8,535 nt of DNA, taken from contig JBMOIL010000105.1 in NCBI GenBank assembly GCA_049317345.1, positions 1 to 8,535 on the forward strand. The letters run 5' to 3'. Position numbers and translations under genes: made by a program. The notes below the pieces were generated by a model that was not told the DNA's origin, made no database searches, and saw only the letters and a program-made list of their open reading frames with translations. The DNA is from Mxb001 sp049317345. GTDB taxonomy: Bacteria > Actinomycetota > Actinomycetes > S36-B12. Positions 1-7,078 of this stretch are shown here, piece after piece. The first letter of the stretch is position 1, and each line of letters starts with the position of its first letter.

Positions 1-936
1 ACGATCGCGCTCATGACGCCGCCGATCGTGCTGGGCATGAGCGGGCAGTTCGGCCTGGCATCCGTCTTCATCTACGGCGGCATCATCGGCATCAGTGCGA
101 TCTTCTACGACCTTCGACTCGCCCTGATCCTGTCGGTGGTCGCGGGGGTCGCCGGGACCATTTGCACACTGCTCAATCCCTACCCACTCGCGGGCGCCGC
201 ATTCTTCGGCATCCTCACCGGCGCGTGCGCGCTCACCGCCCGACGCGGAATTCACAGCCCCGCACTCATGGTTCCCGTCTTCGCGAGTTTCCTGCTCGTC
301 GCCCCGCCGGCCGTGCCTCCCCTGTCGGCGATTCCGGCCGGATTCGTCGCAGGAGCGGTCCTCATGGTCGGCGGACTGTGGGGGACGGCCATCACGCGGG
401 TGCTCCTCGGCCACAGGCTCCCCACTGTCGACCGCAAGGAGCTGGGGCCGCGTGGCGCGACGGCGTACGGCGTGACTATGGGAGTCGTCCTGGGCGTCTC
501 CGCCTGGGCGGTCCTCTCCTACGCCAAGTTCCACGAGGGCGCGTGGCTTCTGCTCACGTTGATCATCCTGCTGCAACCGAGCCCCCACGACACCTTCGCC
601 AAGTCAATGCAGCGGCTGGCAGGCACTCTGGCGGGCGCGCTCATCGCCCTTGTCCTCATCCTGATTAACGTCGAACAGACCTTCGCCCTGGTCATCGGTG
701 GACTCCTCATCTTCGCTGCACTGGCAGTGCGCTACGTGCTCAAGCGTCCGTACTGGGAATACGTCACCTTGCTCACCCCCGCGGTCATCCTCCTCAGCGC
801 ATCCGGAGTCGACCGCATGCGCGTTGCAGAGGACAGGGTGGGCTTCACCCTTATCGCGGCCGCAGTGGCCCTGCTCATCGCCCTGGGCGTCAAGGCGGTC
901 CTCGTCCGGAGGGCGCCCACGACGGAATCGACCTAG
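1..936 (+). CDS. FUSC-family (fusaric acid resistance-like) integral membrane protein, 5' end probably outside the window
   Basis: The reading frame is open from base 1, and the first ATG is at 13 (307 residues from there). The first hydrophobic segment seems to begin before that ATG, so the gene is probably cut by the window edge. Counting from that ATG, I see about ten hydrophobic segments: an N-terminal bundle at roughly 13-131, a polar linker at 132-149, then a second bundle at 150-298. The second half resembles the FUSC/FUSC_2 domain: LLQPSPHDTFAKSMQRLAGT near 187-206 is the usual 'LQP...RllGT' core, and PYWEYVTLLTPAVILL is followed by a conserved arginine-containing helix. FUSC proteins are bundles of membrane helices linked to efflux of aromatic or weak acids; the substrate here cannot be told. 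Its stop lies 9 bases before the next gene, which suggests co-transcription. Family assignment is fairly sure; the transport role is inferred. Confidence 0.82.
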   Translation, partial: TIALMTPPIVLGMSGQFGLASVFIYGGIIGISAIFYDLRLALILSVVAGVAGTICTLLNPYPLAGAAFFGILTGACALTARRGIHSPALMVPVFASFLLVAPPAVPPLSAIPAGFVAGAVLMVGGLWGTAITRVLLGHRLPTVDRKELGPRGATAYGVTMGVVLGVSAWAVLSYAKFHEGAWLLLTLIILLQPSPHDTFAKSMQRLAGTLAGALIALVLILINVEQTFALVIGGLLIFAALAVRYVLKRPYWEYVTLLTPAVILLSASGVDRMRVAEDRVGFTLIAAAVALLIALGVKAVLVRRAPTTEST

Positions 937-945
937 CCTGCACAC

Positions 946-1884
946 ATGGCAGGCTTCGAGGGCGGCGAGATCCTCGACAACGGTCCCCCTCCTTCGTCGC
1001 GACAGCGCGCAGCGGGACTCATCGCCACCATCGTGATCGCCTGCGGCCTCGCCCTGGCGGCCGTCGCCGCTGGACTGACGTGGTGGACCAGCCGGCCACC
1101 CACCTCCGACGTCTTGGAGATCGCTGGCATACAGATCCTCGGAGGGTCGCCGGTCACCGTGGTGGCAGAGCCCCCCATCGGGGCGCTGGCGACGCCCGCA
1201 GGCGCAGCGCTTCCGGGAGTGAAGCTGCGCCTTACCGTGGGTGGCGACCCTCGGGATACCGTCGAAGTGATGACATCGGCGACTGACTCGATCGTCTACA
1301 TCGAGGAGGGTCCCGACGTGACGATCGCGCCCGGCGCCTTTGCTGAGATCGACGTCACCGTGGCACCGGTCGACTGCGCAGTCGCGCGCGAAGGCACGGA
1401 TCTCAACGAGGCGGGATACCGCTGGCGCCGCGCCTTCGGTGTGGAGCTCCTCGCGACAGCAGACGGAGTCGTGGTGCCGCTCTCACCGGAGGCGAGCGCC
1501 TCCTTCGCCGATGCCCTCCTCCGAGTGTGCGAGGCAGCCGGCCCCGCACCCGCGATGACGGTCACCGCTGCACGCCGAGGAGGCGAGCCACCCTTGGAGA
1601 CCATCGGTCTCTTCGTTGACATCGAGGCGGAGGGTGACCGCTTCGTGGTCACCCCGCTGGACGGCCCCGGACTGCGCGGCCTTGGCTCTGCGGACCGGCG
1701 AAGGGGCGACGGGATCCCGCTTCTCTGGCTCGTCTCTACGCGCGCGGAGCACAACGACGATGTGCCGACTGCCTATACACAGGTCTTCGTCGTCCGGGGC
1801 GCGACGGCGTACCCCTGGATCGTGGGAATACCTCTCACCGACGACCTCCCCGAGATGACGCCGCTCACCAGGTCGATCCGTTAG
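946..1884 (+). CDS. Membrane-anchored protein of unknown function, first of a paralogous pair
   Basis: 312 residues from the ATG at 946. I do not recognise a named family. A short polar N terminus (1-20) leads into one hydrophobic helix (about 23-45) ending in a Trp-Trp pair (46-47). About 265 residues follow that look like a soluble beta-rich domain with alternating hydrophobic residues, presumably outside the membrane. The segment RLTVGGDPRDTVEV (95-108), two cysteines (C144 in a VxxAPVDC context, C195 in LLRVCEAA), EGTDL near 149 and RGATAYPW near 284 all recur in the next gene, which supports both being real and related. The two cysteines could form an extracytoplasmic disulfide. There is no Shine-Dalgarno sequence before the ATG, and the gap from the FUSC gene is only 9 bases, so translation may depend on coupling or on a leaderless transcript. 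Existence is well supported; function is unknown. Confidence 0.8.
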   Translation: MAGFEGGEILDNGPPPSSRQRAAGLIATIVIACGLALAAVAAGLTWWTSRPPTSDVLEIAGIQILGGSPVTVVAEPPIGALATPAGAALPGVKLRLTVGGDPRDTVEVMTSATDSIVYIEEGPDVTIAPGAFAEIDVTVAPVDCAVAREGTDLNEAGYRWRRAFGVELLATADGVVVPLSPEASASFADALLRVCEAAGPAPAMTVTAARRGGEPPLETIGLFVDIEAEGDRFVVTPLDGPGLRGLGSADRRRGDGIPLLWLVSTRAEHNDDVPTAYTQVFVVRGATAYPWIVGIPLTDDLPEMTPLTRSIR

Positions 1885-1889
1885 CCGAC

Positions 1890-2816
1890 ATGGACGTCCT
1901 CGAGGCTGGCGCTTCGTCATCCGAATCACCCGGCGCGCCACACCGCGTCGCGCGGGGCGTTGCCGTGATTGCTGCCGTGCTGATCGCAATCACAGCGGCA
2001 GTCGGCGGAGCTCGCTGGTGGGCCGAGCAATCCACGCGTTCTGATCGTCTCGAGATCCAGGCCATAGAGACGGTCGGACCATTCGCCATCTCCGGAGAGG
2101 ACCTGCCCGCGGACTGGCCCACGGGACTCGTCGCACCGGCATACCGACTTCGACTAGACGTCTCGGGCGATCCACAGCGCACCGTGCAGGTGCAGCCCGC
2201 AGGCGAGACTGTCGCCTACATAGCGAGCGGCACAGAATCCGCGGCGATTCCCGCGGGTGAGCAGGTCGGTGTGGACGTCGTCGTTACCCCCGCTGACTGC
2301 GGCGGGCTCGAAGGCACTGACCTGGCCTCGCCGCTGATCGATGCAGAGGGAGCCGGGGTCCCTCTCACTTCGACTGCTGCCCAGGCACTCTCCTCGGCGT
2401 TGGATTCGCTCTGCGAATCCGCAAGTGTGGGACCCGTCATCACGTTTGTCTCGGCGCGCGTCGATGTATTCGTGCGTGGACGCATCCTCGTCATGCGCCT
2501 ACGTCTCCCCACAACCGCGGACCGCATCGTGGTGCAGCCACGCGACTCCACAGGCTTCCAGGGAGGGGGTGACGTGGAGGCGACCATGGACGCAGGCGCA
2601 GCCACGGCGCGCATGCGCTGGCTTGTCTCCCCTGCAGAGGCCGCAGGGCTCGAGTCGCCTACGGTGCGGGTGCGGGCCTTCGCCCTGATCCGGGGTCGTG
2701 CCTACCCCTGGGTGATCGACCTTCGTGTCCCCCGCCTCAGTCCGCAGACACCGGGAGCGCAACCACGTAACGATGGTGTGGACCTGGCCGAGGTCGCACC
2801 ACGGCCCTCGCCTTGA
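1890..2816 (+). CDS. Membrane-anchored protein of unknown function, second of the paralogous pair
   Basis: 308 residues from the ATG at 1890, only 5 bases after the previous stop. It has the same plan as its neighbour: a polar start, one hydrophobic helix (about 22-40), a Trp-Trp pair (43-44), then a predicted extracytoplasmic domain. It aligns over its whole length. SDRLEIQAIE matches SDVLEIAGIQ, RLDVSGDPQRTVQV matches RLTVGGDPRDTVEV, VVTPADC (C137) matches VTVAPVDC, LDSLCESA (C175) matches LLRVCEAA, and RGRAYPWVIDL matches RGATAYPWIVGI. The first copy has about 13 more residues between the two cysteines. This copy has a proline-rich C-terminal tail (about 281-308). There is no ribosome binding site in front of the ATG, so translational coupling is likely. 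The pattern suggests an old tandem duplication followed by strong divergence. I cannot assign a function; association with the upstream FUSC protein is an inference from spacing only. Confidence 0.8.
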   Translation: MDVLEAGASSSESPGAPHRVARGVAVIAAVLIAITAAVGGARWWAEQSTRSDRLEIQAIETVGPFAISGEDLPADWPTGLVAPAYRLRLDVSGDPQRTVQVQPAGETVAYIASGTESAAIPAGEQVGVDVVVTPADCGGLEGTDLASPLIDAEGAGVPLTSTAAQALSSALDSLCESASVGPVITFVSARVDVFVRGRILVMRLRLPTTADRIVVQPRDSTGFQGGGDVEATMDAGAATARMRWLVSPAEAAGLESPTVRVRAFALIRGRAYPWVIDLRVPRLSPQTPGAQPRNDGVDLAEVAPRPSP

Positions 2817-2818
2817 TG

Positions 2819-3598
2819 TCAGCGCTGGGGGGCGTCGGAGGAGGCACCGAATCCGATGGCTGAGGCATTCCATCGGATCCACTCGGCCACTCCATCGGGC
2901 TCACCTGAGCGATAAGCCCGCACCGAGGCGACGTACGTCGAGCGCCCGAGCGAGAGCATCCCCGCCTCAGGGCACCCGAGGAGATCGGGGTCTACGCCGC
3001 GCGCGGCGAGCACGAGGCGTACGGCGGCCCGCGCGATGAGGCCCGAGCCCCAGCGGAAAGGCTGCACCGCAATCAACTCGCCGTGCGCGATGGCCGCCAC
3101 CAGGATGGCGGGCGCCGTGGTGGGGCGCGTGAGCACATCAGCGAGGGCGACGAGGCGGTCGGGGACCTCGCGCCAGGGCAGCGGCGTGCCCATGTGAAGT
3201 GGATCCACCACGTCGTCTTGCTGGCGGGGGCGGCCGAGTGCGTCGTCGTCGTCGAAGCCGCGGGCAGCGAGTGCATGCAGATGCGCGAGCACCTGGAGCG
3301 GTGCGCGCTGCCAGGCATCAGCCTGACCGGGCACGGCAGAGGTCACAGCCACGCTCGCGGTGACCGCGCGACCGAGGGGGGAGTCATCCAGACCCGCGCG
3401 CACGACGTCGAGGGAGACGTCCGCACCCTCGAGGGCAGCCGAGTCACGGGCTCCGATGAGGGCTGAGCTCGCGGCTATCTCGCCGGCGCGCGCACGCACG
3501 CCGCGATCCCAGAGGAGCCCATCGATCTCGTGCCGAGCCGCGTCGCAAGCCTCGCTGACGCCCGGCAGACCGGCGAGTGTGGCGAGCGGATCGCTCAG
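2819..3598 (-). CDS. Fic-domain-like protein with degenerate active site
   Basis: 259 residues if translation starts at the CTG at 3598-3596. I chose this start for three reasons: the upstream part of the frame only shadows the deacetylase gene; no ATG, GTG or TTG lies between; and the predicted N terminus (M)SDPLATLAGLPGV resembles what I recall as the usual N terminus of an actinobacterial Fic-like family. Visible parts: a helical N-terminal region with SAALEG at 53-58, matching the class II Fic inhibitory motif (S/T)xxxE(G/N); a helical middle part including APLQVLAHLHALAA (99-112); and a Fic core ending in VQPFRWGSGLIAR (178-190). Against HPFx(D/E)GNGRxxR, the catalytic His is Gln179, Asn is Ser185 and the first Arg is Leu187; the last Arg190 remains. 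Fic enzymes transfer AMP or other phosphate groups to proteins; this copy is probably inactive as an AMP transferase. The start overlaps the deacetylase stop as CTGA, implying coupling. The Fic-like relationship is likely; the role is unknown. Confidence 0.72.
   Translation of the reverse strand: MSDPLATLAGLPGVSEACDAARHEIDGLLWDRGVRARAGEIAASSALIGARDSAALEGADVSLDVVRAGLDDSPLGRAVTASVAVTSAVPGQADAWQRAPLQVLAHLHALAARGFDDDDALGRPRQQDDVVDPLHMGTPLPWREVPDRLVALADVLTRPTTAPAILVAAIAHGELIAVQPFRWGSGLIARAAVRLVLAARGVDPDLLGCPEAGMLSLGRSTYVASVRAYRSGEPDGVAEWIRWNASAIGFGASSDAPQR
2851..2878 (+). terminator. Perfect 9-bp inverted repeat beyond the end of the plus-strand operon
   Basis: ATCCGATGG at 2851-2859 and CCATCGGAT at 2870-2878 are exact reverse complements with a 10-base loop. 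The hairpin begins 34 bases after the TGA of the second paralogue, and so lies inside the 3' end of the convergent Fic-like gene. Because only 2 bases separate the two stop codons, any terminator for the plus-strand operon has to lie in this coding sequence. No T tract follows, so a standard intrinsic terminator is not shown. It could act with Rho, or be a chance palindrome in coding sequence. Confidence 0.35.
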
Positions 3599-4842
3599 TA
3601 GGACTGCACCCCCTGCGCCACAAGTTGCTTGAGGACCGCCGGGTCCTGAGCCTCGAGCCACTTCACGAGCTGGGCATTGGAGACGAACTTCAGGTCCGGA
3701 TACATGGCCGCGGCATCGAGGACATAGCGCGTGATGGCGTTCTGGTAGGCGCCACAGACCCAGGTGTTGAAGTGGTTGCCGAAGAAGAACGGGGCGCGAT
3801 TGCCGTTGTAGAGCGCATCGGTGGCAGCCATGAGGGAGTCGTAGGTCGACTGTTCGATCCGGTCGCACGTGGCCTGGTCAGCCTCCTGCTGGCAGTCGTT
3901 CTGCGCGCAGAGGAAGTTGTAGTCCATCGACAGATTCGACCTGTCGTAGCCGACGACCTTCATCGTCTGCAGCGGGAACTCCCACAGGCCGTACTCGTTC
4001 TTCACCGGCCATTGCAGTGAACCCGGGTTCGACGCGTCGTAGGTGAAGCCGTTCTCGGCGAAGATCGGGTACATCACGTCGCGCTGGCCCTCGAGGCACG
4101 GCGTACGTGCACCCTTGATCACGCTGTAGTTGAAGGGCAGCGGAATCGGGTCGGTGATGCCGTTGTTGGCGGCCCAGTTGTCCATGAATCCGGCGTCCTG
4201 GGCGAATTCGCTCTGCCACTCCGCGGGACCCCATGAATTGACCGAGCCGTCGTTGGGCTCGCACCAGTGACCGAGGAAGTGCGTGCCCATCTCGTGTCCG
4301 CGCTCGTAGGCCTCCTTATAGTTGGCGACGCGACCGACGACTTCCTGCGCATCGTCGGCGAAGCCGATTGCGCTGGAGCCCGCCTCGCGGCCAGGAGTCT
4401 CATAGAGGAACTTCTGATCCTCGGGCAGCAGGCACAGACCGGAAATGAAGAAGGTGAAGAAGGCGTTGACCTGCTCGGCCGTGTCCAGGTAGTGGCGCAT
4501 GATGTCGAGGCTGCAGGAGCCGTCGAAGGAGATGGTGACGAACTGCGGCGGCTTCTCACCCGGTGCCAGCTTCTCAACGGGGAAGTCAGGCTGCGGGAGA
4601 TTGACTGCGGAGACACCCCCGCCCTCGCCTGTGACCTCGCCGACGGCAGGGGATGCCGAGGAGTCGGTGGGGAGCGGCTCGGCCGACGAGGACTCCGTCG
4701 CACCGTCCGTCGGATCCGAAGGAGCCGGCGTCGAGGAGTCTGCCGTCGGGGCCGAGGGCGAACCCGGAAGGACAGCGCCGACCACCAGGCCGAGGGCGGC
4801 AGCCAGGGCAAGCAGGAGTGGGACGAGCACGCGGGGACGCAC
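3595..4842 (-). CDS. Secreted or anchored polysaccharide deacetylase-like (carbohydrate esterase 4 fold) protein
   Basis: 415 residues from a GTG at 4842, preceded by GGAGGT. A basic N terminus and hydrophobic stretch (about 5-25) form a signal peptide or anchor without a lipobox cysteine. A low-complexity Ser/Thr/Pro/Asp/Glu linker (about 27-80) follows, then a catalytic-type domain (about 98-397). CE4 landmarks can be placed: motif 1 as VTISFDGS (102-109), motif 2 as THFLGH (187-192, the metal-binding HxxxH), motif 3 as GARTP (244-248), FTYDASN (266-272), and the late histidine motif FGNHFNTW (354-361). The order and the end (PDLKFVSNAQLVKWL) recall chitin-deacetylase-like proteins. Such enzymes remove acetyl groups from N-acetylglucosamine polymers or peptidoglycan. 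The usual TFDD has become SFDG, so the second, metal-binding Asp is absent; activity is uncertain. Eight cysteines in the mature part suggest disulfides and an extracytoplasmic site. The substrate cannot be told. Confidence 0.83.
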   Translation of the reverse strand: MRPRVLVPLLLALAAALGLVVGAVLPGSPSAPTADSSTPAPSDPTDGATESSSAEPLPTDSSASPAVGEVTGEGGGVSAVNLPQPDFPVEKLAPGEKPPQFVTISFDGSCSLDIMRHYLDTAEQVNAFFTFFISGLCLLPEDQKFLYETPGREAGSSAIGFADDAQEVVGRVANYKEAYERGHEMGTHFLGHWCEPNDGSVNSWGPAEWQSEFAQDAGFMDNWAANNGITDPIPLPFNYSVIKGARTPCLEGQRDVMYPIFAENGFTYDASNPGSLQWPVKNEYGLWEFPLQTMKVVGYDRSNLSMDYNFLCAQNDCQQEADQATCDRIEQSTYDSLMAATDALYNGNRAPFFFGNHFNTWVCGAYQNAITRYVLDAAAMYPDLKFVSNAQLVKWLEAQDPAVLKQLVAQGVQSY

Positions 4843-4846
4843 GCGG

Positions 4847-4852
4847 ACCTCC
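4847..4852 (-). promoter_or_regulatory. Ribosome binding site fixing the GTG start of the deacetylase-like gene
   Basis: Read on the minus strand, GGAGGT lies 4 bases before the GTG at 4842-4840. This is a near-perfect Shine-Dalgarno sequence. The signal peptide begins right after this GTG (MRPRVLVPLLLALAAA), which supports the start. Confidence 0.75.
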
Positions 4853-4862
4853 AGGGGCTATC

Positions 4863-4879
4863 GGTCGGGGGCACCGACC
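4863..4879. repeat. Short inverted repeat in the divergent promoter region
   Basis: GGTCGG (4863-4868) and CCGACC (4874-4879) are exact reverse complements with a 5-base spacer. The repeat lies about 20 bases upstream of the deacetylase-like start, in its likely 5' leader, and 140 bases upstream of acs. It could be an operator half-site pair or a leader hairpin. The same arms recur before nhaA at 7043-7065. It is short enough to be chance in GC-rich DNA. Confidence 0.3.
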
Positions 4880-4958
4880 TCCCCATCCTGACGCATGAGA
4901 GGCACCGAAGGCTCCCTGTGACGCGCGGGAAGCCGCTTCGCCGCTGGCCGACGGCGAC

Positions 4959-4964
4959 TACCGT
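4959..4964 (+). promoter_or_regulatory. Candidate -10 element of an acs promoter
   Basis: TACCGT fits the actinobacterial TANNNT -10 pattern. A poor -35 candidate, TTCGCC, stands at 4937-4942 with a 16-base spacer. Transcription would begin near 4971 and give a 5' leader of about 48 bases before the acs start. The rest of the 176-base divergent region (4843-5018) holds no gene that I can support. The call is weak because such hexamers are common. Confidence 0.25.
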
Positions 4965-5008
4965 GGCCCATGTCACACGAGGCGAGCGTGAGAGCGCCCT
5001 GCATCTTT

Positions 5009-5014
5009 AGGAGG
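5009..5014 (+). promoter_or_regulatory. Ribosome binding site fixing the GTG start of acs
   Basis: AGGAGG stands 4 bases before the GTG at 5019 (extended match AGGAGGAG, 5009-5016). It is one of the strongest Shine-Dalgarno sequences in the window and decides for GTG 5019 as the start. Confidence 0.8.
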
Positions 5015-5018
5015 AGAC

Positions 5019-6983
<1,965 letters not shown>

Positions 6984-6995
6984 CCGGGAGGCCTC

Positions 6996-7032
6996 GCACA
7001 CCGCGGGACAGGTAGCCTTTCCCGTGGTGTGC
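6996..7032 (+). terminator. Long stable hairpin between acs and nhaA (terminator-like or leader structure)
   Basis: The arms 6996-7008 and 7020-7032 pair over 13 bp with one G-U wobble. The loop can close further through AGG/CCT (7010-7012 with 7016-7018). The hairpin begins 12 bases after the acs stop, the right place for a terminator, but no T tract follows. It is 46 bases upstream of the nhaA GTG, so it could equally be part of an nhaA leader. It is the strongest non-coding secondary structure I found in the window; the structure is visible, its role is inferred. Confidence 0.55.
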
Positions 7033-7042
7033 CGGGAAGTCT

Positions 7043-7065
7043 GGTCGGCGTCTCATTGACCGACC
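7043..7065 (+). repeat. Inverted repeat directly before the nhaA ribosome binding site
   Basis: GGTCGG (7043-7048) and CCGACC (7060-7065) are exact reverse complements around an 11-base spacer. The right arm ends 2 bases before the GGAGG ribosome binding site (7068-7072). It could fold next to the ribosome binding site or bind a regulator. The arms are identical to those of the repeat at 4863-4879. Confidence 0.3.
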
Positions 7066-7067
7066 CT

Positions 7068-7072
7068 GGAGG
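7068..7072 (+). promoter_or_regulatory. Ribosome binding site fixing the GTG start of nhaA
   Basis: GGAGG stands 6 bases before the GTG at 7079, an ideal spacing. It supports GTG 7079 over any downstream ATG. Confidence 0.75.
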
Positions 7073-7078
7073 CCGCAC

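Noticed and set aside
1483..1989. Minus-strand frame of 168 codons across the two paralogues
   Set aside because: It is an Arg-rich shadow; the two plus-strand frames it crosses are supported by their mutual similarity.
2786..2806. GGCCG/CGGCC pairing just before the second paralogue's stop
   Set aside because: It is a 5-bp stem in GC-rich coding DNA; the 9-bp repeat at 2851-2878 is the better terminator candidate.
3599..3868. N-terminal extension of the Fic-like frame up to an ATG at 3868
   Set aside because: These 90 codons lie wholly inside the C-terminal coding part of the deacetylase gene in another frame. Their product is Arg/Cys/His/Pro-rich and looks like shadow translation.
4119..4976. 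Long minus-strand frame of 285 codons
   Set aside because: It overlaps the deacetylase-like gene on the same strand. The product is Arg/Ser/Pro-rich with no recognisable motif, while the overlapping frame has a signal peptide and CE4 landmarks.
4267..5010. Plus-strand frame of 247 codons antisense to the deacetylase gene
   Set aside because: It is a typical antisense shadow in GC-rich DNA: Arg- and Glu-rich with no domain, and it would block the divergent promoter.
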